Shown in pieces: positions 52,480 to 60,607 of a stretch of 64,000 bases of DNA. This DNA comes from Bradyrhizobium lablabi (GTDB lineage Bacteria > Pseudomonadota > Alphaproteobacteria > Rhizobiales > Xanthobacteraceae), in the NCBI RefSeq assembly GCF_018129385.1, contig NZ_JAFCLN010000001.1, positions 124,001 through 188,000 on the forward strand, read 5' to 3'. Made by a program: the position numbers and the translations under genes. The notes under the pieces were generated by a model that saw nothing but the letters and a program-made list of their open reading frames with translations, was not told the DNA's origin and did not search any database. Position 1 is the stretch's first letter. Each line of letters opens with the position of its first letter.

Positions 52480-53388
52480 ATGATCAACCGTCGTATGCTT
52501 CTCGCCGTTGCGGCGGGCCTCGTGTTTTCGGCCTCCGCCGCTCCGGCGCAGGACTGGAAGAGCAAGTATCCCGAACTGGTGTTCGCCAAGATTCCGGATG
52601 AGAACGCCTCCGGCACGACCGATCGCTGGACGCCGCTGACGGAGTACCTGTCGCGCGAGCTCGGCACCAAGGTCACGCTGCGCATCGCCAATGACTATGC
52701 CGCCGTGATCGAAGGCCAGCGCGCCGGCAATATCCACATCGCCATGTATGGCCCGGCGTCCTACGCCCGCGCCGTCATCGTCGGTGCCAAGGTCGAACCG
52801 TTCGCGATCGAGGTGAGCGGCGACGGTACCAAGGGCTACTACTCGGTGCTCTATGTGAAGAGCGACTCGCCCTACAAGGAGATCCAGGACCTGAAGGGCA
52901 AGAACCTTTGCCTCGTCGATCCCAATTCGACCTCCGGCAACAACGTGCCGCGCTTCTCGCTGGACAAGATGGGCATCGATCCCGAAAAATTCTTCTCCAA
53001 GGTCGTTTACGCCGGCAGCCATGAAAACGCTGTGATCGGCGTTGCGCAGGGCACGTGCGATGCCGCCTTCAACTGGTGGAACGACGAGAAGGAGTCCAAC
53101 CTGCTGCGCATGGAGCGCAAGGGCATGGCGAAGGCCGCCGATTTCAGGATCATCTTCAAGTCCGAGCAGATCGTGAACTCGCCGATGGCCTATCTCGGCT
53201 CGCTGCCGGCCGACCTCAAGGCGGCGATCAAGAAGGCGGTGCTGGAAGTTGCGACCAAGGACAAGGCCGCCTTCGACAAGATTTACGAAGGCAAGCAGCT
53301 TCCCTTCCAGGAGGTCGATCACAAGGCCTATGAACCCGTGGTCGAGCTGATCAAGTTCGTCGACAGCATCCGCAAGCAGAAGTCCTGA
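52480..53388 (+). CDS. phnD: Phosphonate-binding periplasmic protein
   Basis: 302 residues with a signal peptide (NRRMLLAVAAGLVFSASAAPAQ) and the PhnD-type core: DENASGTTDRWTPLTEYLSRELGTKVTLRIANDYAAVIEGQ, MYGPASYARA and LVDPNSTSGNNVP, the last forming the phosphonate-binding pocket in known structures. ATG 52480 has AGGAGA. It delivers the ligand to PhnE1/PhnE2. A hairpin lies just downstream. Confidence 0.95.
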   Translation: MINRRMLLAVAAGLVFSASAAPAQDWKSKYPELVFAKIPDENASGTTDRWTPLTEYLSRELGTKVTLRIANDYAAVIEGQRAGNIHIAMYGPASYARAVIVGAKVEPFAIEVSGDGTKGYYSVLYVKSDSPYKEIQDLKGKNLCLVDPNSTSGNNVPRFSLDKMGIDPEKFFSKVVYAGSHENAVIGVAQGTCDAAFNWWNDEKESNLLRMERKGMAKAADFRIIFKSEQIVNSPMAYLGSLPADLKAAIKKAVLEVATKDKAAFDKIYEGKQLPFQEVDHKAYEPVVELIKFVDSIRKQKS

Positions 53389-53404
53389 GGACAGCGGGAT
53401 GAAT

Positions 53405-53426
53405 GGGCAGCCCTCGGAGGCTGCCC
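53405..53426 (+). terminator. Stem-loop between phnD and the first phnE
   Basis: GGGCAGCC and GGCTGCCC form a perfect 8-bp stem with loop CTCGGA, 16 bases after the phnD stop, without a T-run. As after the liv-type receptor at 35099-35132, it may raise receptor mRNA over that of the permeases. Confidence 0.6.
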
Positions 53427-53444
53427 ACTTCATAAGAAGGTCGC

Positions 53445-54332
53445 ATGCGCACTGCTGTCCCCGAATACCCGCAAGCCCGGCTGCAAGAATTGGCCGGCCA
53501 TTATGCCAATGCGGTTGCCGCCAAGCGGCGGCGCATCTGGCTGGGGGTAGCGCTCCTTGTTGTCGCGACGTTTGCCGCGGCCTGGATGGGTGAAGTCAGC
53601 CTCGCAAAGTTTTCGGAAAATTTCTGGCGCTTCCCGGCCTACTTCGCGAGCATGGCGCCGAAATTCGCATTTGCGACCGCGTGGGCTGATCTCGCCGAGT
53701 GGTTTTGGGGCCTGCCGCGCTGGCTGCGGCTGCTCGGTGACACGTTACTGATCGCCTATGTCGGAACCCTCACCGGAGGGCTCACCGCCTTCGCGCTCTG
53801 CTTCCTGGCGTCCGCCAATCTGGTCAAGTCGCAGGCGATCGTCTTCGTGACGCGGCGCTTTCTTGAATTCTGCCGCACCGTGCCGGAAATTGTCTTCGCG
53901 CTCGTCTTCGTGCTGGCGTTCGGCCTCGGGCCGCTACCGGGCGTTCTTGCGATTGCGATCCACACCGCCGGCGCCCTCGGCAAGCAATTCGCCGAAGTGG
54001 TCGAGAACATCGACAGCAAGCCGATCGAGGGCATCGCGGCGAGCGGGGGAAGCTGGGTTCAGATCGTGCGGTTCGGCGCGGTCCCGCAAGTGCTTTCAAA
54101 CTTCGCCAGCTACGCGCTGCTGCGTTTCGAGATCAATGTGCGCGGCGCCGCGGTGATGGGATTTGTCGGCGCCGGCGGCATCGGACAGGACCTGATCGAG
54201 GCGGTTCGAAAGTTCTATTTCACCGATGTCAGCGCCATCCTCCTGCTGATCATAGCCACCGTCATGACGATCGATTTCATCACCGAGCGCGTGCGCCACC
54301 GCCTGATCGGGCTGGAGGGAACGCATCCATGA
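53445..54332 (+). CDS. phnE: Phosphonate ABC permease, first PhnE
   Basis: A 295-residue permease with about six hydrophobic segments and the binding-protein-dependent transport loop EVVENIDSKPIEGIAASGGSWVQIVRFGAVPQVLSNFASY. A preceding N-terminal helix (RRRIWLGVALLVVATFAAAWM) anchors it. ATG 53445 has AAGG upstream. Dimerises with the next PhnE rather than with itself, as two distinct copies are encoded. Confidence 0.93.
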   Translation: MRTAVPEYPQARLQELAGHYANAVAAKRRRIWLGVALLVVATFAAAWMGEVSLAKFSENFWRFPAYFASMAPKFAFATAWADLAEWFWGLPRWLRLLGDTLLIAYVGTLTGGLTAFALCFLASANLVKSQAIVFVTRRFLEFCRTVPEIVFALVFVLAFGLGPLPGVLAIAIHTAGALGKQFAEVVENIDSKPIEGIAASGGSWVQIVRFGAVPQVLSNFASYALLRFEINVRGAAVMGFVGAGGIGQDLIEAVRKFYFTDVSAILLLIIATVMTIDFITERVRHRLIGLEGTHP

Positions 54333-55183
54333 AGTCCCTTCAGTTTGAAAATCAGGCCACCATCGCGGAACGCTATCCCGAGCTTTTCCGCACCGATTGG
54401 CGGCAGCGGTCGAAAATCATCATCGGCCTTGGCGCGGCGGTTGCGCTTTTCGCATACGGGATTTACCAGCTCGACATTCCCTTGAACCGCCTCTCCGACG
54501 GCATGCTGCGGCTTGGCAGCTTCCTTCAACTGATGGTGCCGCCGGATCCCGGTTCGTGGTCCCGGGCATTGATCTACCTGCATGCGCTCGGCGAGACGCT
54601 GTCGATCGCATTCCTGGGAACGCTGGGCGGGGCGCTGCTGGCGCTGCCGTTCTCGCTGCTGGCGGCGCGCAACGTGGTCGCCAACCGCATCATCCATTTT
54701 CTCGCCCGCCGCAGCCTCGACACTATCAGAGGCGTCGACACGCTGATCTGGGCGCTGATCTGGGTTGGCGTCGTAGGCCTTGGCCCGTTCGCCGGTATTC
54801 TCGCGGTCATCTGTAGCGATTTCGGCAGCTTCGGAAAGCTGTTTTCCGAGGCGATCGAAGCGGCCGACAAGAAGCCGGTCGAAGGCGTCCAGTCGGCGGG
54901 CGGCCACCATCTTCATGGCGTGCGTTTCGGCCTGCTCCCTCAGGTCATCCCGATCCTGCTGAGCCAGGTGCTGTATTATTTTGAATCGAATACCCGCTCG
55001 GCGACGATCATCGGGATCGTCGGCGCCGGTGGCATCGGCCTTCAGCTCGCCGAGCAGATCCGTGTGCTGGAATGGCAGAGGGTATCGTTCCTGATCCTGC
55101 TGATCCTCATCACGGTGTCGGCCATCGACTGGATTTCGGGCAAGCTGCGCTTTGCGATCATCGGCCGCCGAGCGATCGCCTGA
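54329..55183 (+). CDS. phnE: Phosphonate ABC permease, second PhnE
   Basis: 284 residues, same family as the first PhnE, with the cytoplasmic loop EAIEAADKKPVEGVQSAGGHHLHGVRFGLLPQVIPILLSQVLYYFESNTRSATIIGIVGAGGIG. ATG 54329 overlaps the previous stop by ATGA, so the two permeases are translationally coupled. Last gene of the uptake arm, with its stop 2 bp before the convergent phnF stop. Confidence 0.94.
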   Translation: MKSLQFENQATIAERYPELFRTDWRQRSKIIIGLGAAVALFAYGIYQLDIPLNRLSDGMLRLGSFLQLMVPPDPGSWSRALIYLHALGETLSIAFLGTLGGALLALPFSLLAARNVVANRIIHFLARRSLDTIRGVDTLIWALIWVGVVGLGPFAGILAVICSDFGSFGKLFSEAIEAADKKPVEGVQSAGGHHLHGVRFGLLPQVIPILLSQVLYYFESNTRSATIIGIVGAGGIGLQLAEQIRVLEWQRVSFLILLILITVSAIDWISGKLRFAIIGRRAIA

Positions 55184-55185
55184 TA

Positions 55186-55914
55186 TCAAGTCTCTTCGAC
55201 GAGGAACTCGACCCGTTCTGCGGCAAAGCGCGAGCGCTTGGTTACCAGCGGCTTGCCGTCGATGCTGACGTCGGTGCTGTCGACCACCAGGACAGGACGT
55301 CCGAGTGCAAGATCGAGCCGCATCGCGTCGGTAGCATCCGCAATCGCCGCCGTGATGCGGGTAGACGAGCGGCGATAGTCGCGAATGCCGTAATGCGTGA
55401 GCAGCTTTGTCATCGAGCGAGCGCTGGCAAATACGCTGCCGGCATCGGGAAAACGTTCGGCCGATAGCCAGGTGGTGCTGACGCAGATTGGCGTGCGGTC
55501 GGCCAGCCGCACGGATTCGATCCGGATCAGCGGCGTACCTGTCTTCAGGCCAAGTTCCCGCGCCAGTTCTCGCGTCGCATTCTCTTCCGACGAGTCGATG
55601 AACTGGCCGCGCGGCTCGCGGCCGCCGGCGCCGACGATCTCGGAAAACCGCGTGCGCGACCGCAGGGGGTAGGCGAGGCGTTGCGCCTCGACATAGGTAC
55701 CGCTGCCACGCTCGGCGCGCACCAGCCCGCGCTCGGCCAGCGTTGCCAGCGCCCGGCGCACGGTGTGGCGGTTGACCCGGTAAGTCTCGGCGATCTCGAC
55801 TTCGCCCGGCAATTTCTCGCCCGCCGCAAAGCGCCCTTCGGCGATGCCGCGTTCGATCCCGTCGGCGACCTGCCGCCACAATGCCACGCCCGAGGCGGTG
55901 TCCTGCATGCTCAT
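55186..55914 (-). CDS. phnF: GntR-family repressor of phosphonate utilisation (HutC subfamily)
   Basis: 242 residues: an N-terminal GntR winged helix (GVALWRQVADGIERGIAEGRFAAGEKLPGEVEIAETYRVNRHTVRRALATLAERGLV) and a C-terminal UTRA effector domain (GLKTGTPLIRIESVRLADRTPICVSTTWLS). PhnF represses phn operons and is released by phosphonates or phosphate signals. It diverges from phnG with 119 bp between, holding a Pho-box-like site and a large palindrome, its likely target. Confidence 0.9.
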   Translation of the reverse strand: MSMQDTASGVALWRQVADGIERGIAEGRFAAGEKLPGEVEIAETYRVNRHTVRRALATLAERGLVRAERGSGTYVEAQRLAYPLRSRTRFSEIVGAGGREPRGQFIDSSEENATRELARELGLKTGTPLIRIESVRLADRTPICVSTTWLSAERFPDAGSVFASARSMTKLLTHYGIRDYRRSSTRITAAIADATDAMRLDLALGRPVLVVDSTDVSIDGKPLVTKRSRFAAERVEFLVEET

Positions 55915-55956
55915 GATCGGGGACCGCTATCAGACCGCACAGGAAAAATCACCCCA

Positions 55957-55974
55957 TTGTCACAAAACGGTTAT
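55957..55974 (+). promoter_or_regulatory. Candidate Pho box upstream of phnG
   Basis: TTGTCAC, AAAA spacer, CGGTTAT: the first repeat is close to CTGTCAT, the second matches at 5 of 7 positions. A -10-like TATCAA (55985-55990) begins 11 bases downstream, the spacing expected when PhoB replaces the -35. It is weaker than the two sites near 51.5 kb. Confidence 0.55.
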
Positions 55975-55985
55975 GGCATTTGCCT

Positions 55986-56017
55986 ATCAAGTTGTCTAAT
56001 AACATAGACAACTTGAT
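55986..56017. promoter_or_regulatory. Large perfect palindrome, probable PhnF operator at the phnG promoter
   Basis: 13-bp arms ATCAAGTTGTCTA and TAGACAACTTGAT are perfect complements around 6 bases (ATAACA). TTGTCTA/TAGACAA halves resemble known HutC/PhnF-type sites. It lies over the likely -10 and start of the phnG transcript, 17 bases before the ATG at 56034, and also in front of the divergent phnF. Confidence 0.8.
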
Positions 56018-56033
56018 TCCGGCAAGGTCGCCC

Positions 56034-56501
56034 ATGATCGCAAGCGTGGAACATAACGAAGGGATGCAGGCGCAGCGCAAGGCGGCGATGGCCGTGCTCG
56101 CCCATTCCGACGCTGCCGCGATCGAGCAATGCCTCGAGGCCGTGGCGTTGCCGGCGCATGAGAACCTGCGGCAGCCGGAAAACGGGCTCGTGATGGTGCG
56201 CGGCCGCATCGGCGGCGATGGTGCACCGTTCAATCTCGGCGAAGCGACGGTCTCGCGCGCGGCGGTGCGGCTTTCGACCGGCGAGGTCGGGTTCGGCTAC
56301 ACGCTCGGCCGTAACAGCCGCAAGGCGCAGATGATCGCGTTGTGTGATGCCATGGTGCAGTCAAGCGAATTTGCCGCGACCGTGGAAGCAAAAGTGCTGG
56401 CGCCGCTGCGGGCGACGGTGGCGGCCACGCGGAGCCGCAAGGCCGCGGAGACCGCGGCAACGCGGGTTGATTTTTACACGATGGTGCGCGGTGAGGGGTA
56501 A
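56034..56501 (+). CDS. phnG: Carbon-phosphorus lyase complex subunit PhnG
   Basis: 155 residues; core features RQPENGLVMVRGRIGGDGAPFNLGEATVSRAAVRLSTGEVGFGYTLGRNSRKAQMIALCDAMVQ are typical of PhnG, a structural subunit of the PhnGHIJ C-P lyase core that works with PhnI on purine ribose transfer. ATG 56034 is used; longer frames run into the palindrome. First gene of phnGHIJKLMN. Confidence 0.94.
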   Translation: MIASVEHNEGMQAQRKAAMAVLAHSDAAAIEQCLEAVALPAHENLRQPENGLVMVRGRIGGDGAPFNLGEATVSRAAVRLSTGEVGFGYTLGRNSRKAQMIALCDAMVQSSEFAATVEAKVLAPLRATVAATRSRKAAETAATRVDFYTMVRGEG

Positions 56502-56504
56502 GCG

Positions 56505-57113
56505 ATGACGACGATCGCCGAGTTACCGGCAGGGTTTGCGGACAAGGTCCTGTCGGCGCAGTCCACCTTCCGTTCCGTGATGGATGCGATAGCGCGCCCG
56601 GGCAGCGTGCAGCGGATCAATGCCGTGGCCGGCACGCCGGGCGCGATGATGCGCGGCACCGCCGCCATCGCGCTGACGCTGTTCGATCACGATACGCCGA
56701 TCTGGCTGGACGCCGGGATGTCCGCGACGTCGGACGTCGCCAAATGGCTCAAGTTCCACACCAGCGCGCCGGTCGTCACGGATTCCTCGATCTGCCATTT
56801 TGCGCTGATCGGCGATCCCAAAAGTCTTCCCGCGCTCGATTGCTTTGCTTTTGGCAGCAGTGAGTATCCGGATCGTTCGACGACGCTGATCCTGCAGGTC
56901 GAAAGCCTGGCGCGCGGTCCGCTGTTCGAGTTGCAGGGACCGGGCATCGACGGCGCGGCCGTATTGAACGCGACGATCCAGCCGAAAGACCTGTTCGAAC
57001 GGCTCGCCATCAATGCCGCGCTGTTTCCGCGCGGCATCGATGTCGTGCTGGTGCATGACGACGCCATTGTCGCAATCCCGCGTACGACGCGGGTTGTCGC
57101 GAAGGGAGGCTGA
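56505..57113 (+). CDS. phnH: Carbon-phosphorus lyase complex subunit PhnH
   Basis: 202 residues with the PhnH pattern QSTFRSVMDAIARPGSVQRI near the N-terminus, TLFDHDTPIWLD, and a C-terminal RLAINAALFPRGIDVVLVHDDAIVAIPRTTRV. PhnH is a PLP-transferase-like fold without PLP that dimerises in the C-P lyase core. ATG 56505 has GAGGGG; the gap to phnG is 3 bp. Confidence 0.95.
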   Translation: MTTIAELPAGFADKVLSAQSTFRSVMDAIARPGSVQRINAVAGTPGAMMRGTAAIALTLFDHDTPIWLDAGMSATSDVAKWLKFHTSAPVVTDSSICHFALIGDPKSLPALDCFAFGSSEYPDRSTTLILQVESLARGPLFELQGPGIDGAAVLNATIQPKDLFERLAINAALFPRGIDVVLVHDDAIVAIPRTTRVVAKGG

Positions 57114-57115
57114 GC

Positions 57116-58222
57116 ATGTATGTTGCGGTCAAGGGCGGCGAACGCGCCATCGAGAACGCCCATCGCCTGCTGGCGCATGAGCGGCGCGGCGATCGCGACG
57201 TTCCCGAACTCTCGCTTCCGCAGATTTCGGAGCAGCTCACGCTCGGTGTCGATCGTGTGATGACGGAAGGTTCGCTGTACGATCGGGAGCTCGCGGCGCT
57301 TGCGATCAAGCAGGCGCGCGGCGACATGATCGAGGCGATCTTTCTGGTGCGCGCATTTCGCGCCACCCTGCCGCGCTTCGGTGCCACCGAGCCCGTCGAT
57401 ACCGGCGCCATGCAGGTGCGGCGACGGATTTCCTCGACATTCAAGGATATTCCGGGTGGGCAGATCCTGGGGCCCACCTTCGACTACACCCATCGCCTGC
57501 TGGACCCGCAATTGGCTGACGGGTTTTTGCCCGAGACGCCCGCGACCGGCGAAGCGTCGTCCGCCGCAACGCCGCGCGTCACCGACATTCTGGGCCGGGA
57601 CGGTTTGATCGAACCGTCGCCTGCAAGCGATGCCGATACGCCCGTCGGCGATCTCACCCGCGAGCCGCTGAGCTTTCCCGCGGACCGCGACCTGCGCCTG
57701 CAAAATCTGGCGCGCGCCGATGAAGGCTTTCTGCTGGCGCTGGGATACTCCTCGCAGCGCGGCTATGGCCGCAACCACCCCTTTGCCGGCGAAATCCGCT
57801 TTGGCGAAGTGGAAGTGGGGTTCTTCGCGGAGGACGCCGGCTTTGCGGTGCCGCTCGGCTCGATTGAGCTGACCGAGTGCCAGATGGTCAACCAGTTCAA
57901 GGGTTCGGCGACCGAGGCCCCATGCTTCACGCGTGGTTATGGCCTCGCGTTCGGGCAGAGCGAACGAAAAACCATGTCGATGGCGCTGGTCGATCGCACC
58001 TTGCGCGCACGCGAGCTTGGCGAGGAGGTCAAGGCGCCGGCCCAGGACGAAGAGTTCGTGATGTCGCATTCGGACAATGTGCAGGCGACCGGCTTTGTCG
58101 AGCATCTCAAGCTGCCGCACTACGTCGACTTCCAGTCCGAGCTTGGCCTGCTGCGCAAGCTGCGCAAGGAATTTGCCGAGGCTGCCGAGGCGCCCTCCGA
58201 GATGAAGGAGGCCGCTGAATGA
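57116..58222 (+). CDS. phnI: Carbon-phosphorus lyase complex subunit PhnI
   Basis: 368 residues, family-typical length. It begins MYVAVKGGERAIENAHRLL and carries RGYGRNHPFAGEIRFGEVEVGF and ECQMVNQFKG. PhnI, with PhnG, PhnH and PhnL, replaces the adenine of ATP by phosphonate to give ribose 1-phosphonate 5-triphosphate. GGGAGG precedes ATG 57116; its stop overlaps phnJ by ATGA. Confidence 0.96.
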   Translation: MYVAVKGGERAIENAHRLLAHERRGDRDVPELSLPQISEQLTLGVDRVMTEGSLYDRELAALAIKQARGDMIEAIFLVRAFRATLPRFGATEPVDTGAMQVRRRISSTFKDIPGGQILGPTFDYTHRLLDPQLADGFLPETPATGEASSAATPRVTDILGRDGLIEPSPASDADTPVGDLTREPLSFPADRDLRLQNLARADEGFLLALGYSSQRGYGRNHPFAGEIRFGEVEVGFFAEDAGFAVPLGSIELTECQMVNQFKGSATEAPCFTRGYGLAFGQSERKTMSMALVDRTLRARELGEEVKAPAQDEEFVMSHSDNVQATGFVEHLKLPHYVDFQSELGLLRKLRKEFAEAAEAPSEMKEAAE

Positions 58223-59103
58223 ACGCGCCGGCTTATAATTTCGCCTATCTCGACGAGCAGACCAAGCGGATGATCCGCCGCGCGATCCTCAAGGCGATCG
58301 CGATCCCCGGCTATCAGGTGCCGTTCGCCAGCCGCGAAATGCCGATGCCCTATGGCTGGGGCACCGGCGGCGTGCAGGTGACGGCCGCGATCCTCGGTCC
58401 CGACGACGTACTGAAGGTGATCGATCAGGGGTCTGACGACACCACCAACGCGATCTCGATCCGAAAGTTCTTCGGCAAGACGGCCGGCGTTGCCACCACG
58501 ACCTCGACGGCGGAAGCGACCGTGATCCAGACGCGGCACCGGATTCCCGAGGCGCCGCTGCATGCCGGCCAGGTGCTGGTCTATCAGGTACCAATTCCGG
58601 AACCGCTGCGTTTTCTCGAGCCACGCGAGACCGAGACGCGGCGCATGCATGCGCTTGCCGAATACGGATTGATGCACGTCAAGCTGTACGAGGACATCGC
58701 CCGCTTCGGCCACATCGCGACCTCCTATGCCTATCCGGTGAAGGTCAACGCGCGCTATGTAATGGATCCGTCGCCGACGCCGAAATTCGACAATCCGAAG
58801 ATGGACAATTGTCCGGCGCTGCAATTGTTCGGCGCGGGCCGCGAGAAGCGCATCTACGCCATCCCGCCGCACACCAATGTGGTGTCGCTGGATTTCGAGG
58901 ACCATCCGTTCACGCGCTACCGGTTCGATGCGCCTTGCGCATTGTGCGGTGCCGACGATTCCTATCTCGACGAGATCGTCACCGACGACCGCGGCAGCCG
59001 GATGTTCGTGTGCTCCGACACCGATTATTGCGAGGGCCGCCAGACGGCCGGCCATCGCGGCAGCGAAAGCGCGGCTCCGCACAAGGAGACGGCGCATGGC
59101 TGA
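58219..59103 (+). CDS. phnJ: Carbon-phosphorus lyase PhnJ (radical SAM-type)
   Basis: 294 residues; the catalytic subunit that cleaves the C-P bond of ribose 1-phosphonate 5-phosphate by a radical mechanism. The cluster and radical cysteines are Cys240, Cys243, Cys265 and Cys271 (CALCGADDSY, VCSDTDYC), one position off the E. coli numbers 241, 244, 266 and 272. The N-terminal AYLDEQTKRMIRRAILKAIAIPGYQVPFASREMPMPYGWGTGG is highly typical. Products are an alkane plus 5-phosphoribosyl 1,2-cyclic phosphate. Confidence 0.97.
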   Translation: MNAPAYNFAYLDEQTKRMIRRAILKAIAIPGYQVPFASREMPMPYGWGTGGVQVTAAILGPDDVLKVIDQGSDDTTNAISIRKFFGKTAGVATTTSTAEATVIQTRHRIPEAPLHAGQVLVYQVPIPEPLRFLEPRETETRRMHALAEYGLMHVKLYEDIARFGHIATSYAYPVKVNARYVMDPSPTPKFDNPKMDNCPALQLFGAGREKRIYAIPPHTNVVSLDFEDHPFTRYRFDAPCALCGADDSYLDEIVTDDRGSRMFVCSDTDYCEGRQTAGHRGSESAAPHKETAHG

Positions 59104-59887
59104 GCACATCGACAACGATCAGCCGCTGCTGGTCGCCGAAGGTCTCGGCAAGAACTACGGCCGGCTGACCGCCTGCCGTGACGTGTCGTTCACGCTCTAT
59201 CCGGGCGAGGTGCTGGCGATCGTGGGCGAGTCCGGATCGGGTAAGTCGACGCTGTTGCAATTGCTGTCGGCGCAACTGGAGCCGAGCGCAGGCCGGGTAT
59301 CCTACCGGATGCGCGATGGTGTGTTGCGTGACCTCGCCGGCCTTGGCGAAGCCGAGCGCCGTTTCCTGTTCCGCACCGATTGGGGCTACGTGCACCAGGA
59401 TCCCGCGCAAGGGCTGCGGATGGCGGTCTCTGCCGGCGCCAATGTCGGCGAGCGGCTGATGGCCGTCGGCTGGAATCACTATGGCCGCATCCGCGACACC
59501 GCATCCTCCTGGCTGGAACGGGTCGAGATCGATACAGGCCGCATCGACGATGCGCCAAGAACCTATTCCGGCGGCATGCGCCAGCGGCTACAGATCGCGC
59601 GCAACCTCGTCACCGATCCGCGCCTGGTGTTCATGGATGAGCCGACCGGCGGGCTCGACGTGTCGGTGCAGGCGCGGCTGCTCGATCTCATGCGTGGCCT
59701 CGTCAGCGAGCTCGGGCTTGCCGCCATCGTCGTCACCCATGATCTCGCAGTCGCGCGCCTGCTCTCGCATCGCGTGATGGTGATGAAGGGGGGCCGAGTG
59801 ATCGAGACCGGATTGACCGATCAGGTGCTCGACGATCCCCGCGAGCCCTATACCCAATTGCTCGTCTCTTCGATTTTGCCGCCGTGA
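59096..59887 (+). CDS. phnK: ABC-type ATPase PhnK of the C-P lyase system
   Basis: 263 residues; Walker A GESGSGKST, signature YSGGMRQRLQIARNLV, Walker B LVFMDEPTGGLDV. PhnK has no membrane partner; it docks on the PhnGHIJ core. ATG 59096 has AGGAGA upstream and overlaps phnJ by 8 bases. Confidence 0.95.
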   Translation: MAEHIDNDQPLLVAEGLGKNYGRLTACRDVSFTLYPGEVLAIVGESGSGKSTLLQLLSAQLEPSAGRVSYRMRDGVLRDLAGLGEAERRFLFRTDWGYVHQDPAQGLRMAVSAGANVGERLMAVGWNHYGRIRDTASSWLERVEIDTGRIDDAPRTYSGGMRQRLQIARNLVTDPRLVFMDEPTGGLDVSVQARLLDLMRGLVSELGLAAIVVTHDLAVARLLSHRVMVMKGGRVIETGLTDQVLDDPREPYTQLLVSSILPP

Positions 59888-60594
59888 GTGCACCGATGAC
59901 CGCGATGATCGACATCAGCAACGCCGAAAAGACCTTTACCATGCACTTGCAGGGCGGGGTCGAACTGCCCGTGGTGCGCGGCGTCTCGTTCCATGTCGAT
60001 CCCGGCGAGTGCGTGGTGCTGTCAGGCCCTTCGGGTGCCGGAAAGTCGTCGATCCTGAAGATGATCTTTGGCAATTATCGCTGCGATGCCGGCCGCATCG
60101 GCATCCGTCATCAGGGCACCGTGATCGACCTGGCTGCCGCCGAACCACGGCAGGTGTTGAGCGTGCGTCGCTCTACCATCGGCTATGTCAGTCAGTTCCT
60201 GCGCGCGGTGCCGAGGGTTGCGACCATCGACGTGGTCGCGGAGCCCTTGATCGCGAACGGGATCGGGCGCGCCGAGGCGCGCGAAAAGGCGGGTGTCTTG
60301 CTGCGCCGCCTCAACATTCCCGAACGGCTGTGGCCGTTGCCGCCGTCTACCTTCTCGGGCGGCGAGCAGCAGCGCGTCAACATCGCGCATGGTTTCATTT
60401 CCGACCTGCCGATCCTGCTGCTGGACGAGCCGACCGCCTCGCTCGACGCCGCTAACCGCGCCGTCGTGGTGCAATTGATCGAGGAGAAGAAACGCCAGGG
60501 CGTCGCGATGGTCGCCATTGTTCACGACGACGAGATTCGCCATCTGATCGCCGACCGCATCGTTGACGTGACGTCGTTCGCTGCCGCGGCTTGA
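59884..60594 (+). CDS. phnL: ABC-type ATPase PhnL of the C-P lyase system
   Basis: 236 residues with Walker A GPSGAGKSS, signature FSGGEQQRVNIAHGFI and Walker B ILLLDEPTASLDA. The start is GTG 59884, which overlaps the phnK stop by GTGA (an ATG at 59896 is also in frame). PhnL binds the C-P lyase core together with PhnK. Confidence 0.95.
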   Translation: MSAPMTAMIDISNAEKTFTMHLQGGVELPVVRGVSFHVDPGECVVLSGPSGAGKSSILKMIFGNYRCDAGRIGIRHQGTVIDLAAAEPRQVLSVRRSTIGYVSQFLRAVPRVATIDVVAEPLIANGIGRAEAREKAGVLLRRLNIPERLWPLPPSTFSGGEQQRVNIAHGFISDLPILLLDEPTASLDAANRAVVVQLIEEKKRQGVAMVAIVHDDEIRHLIADRIVDVTSFAAAA

Positions 60595-60607
60595 AGGAAG
60601 CTTGCAA

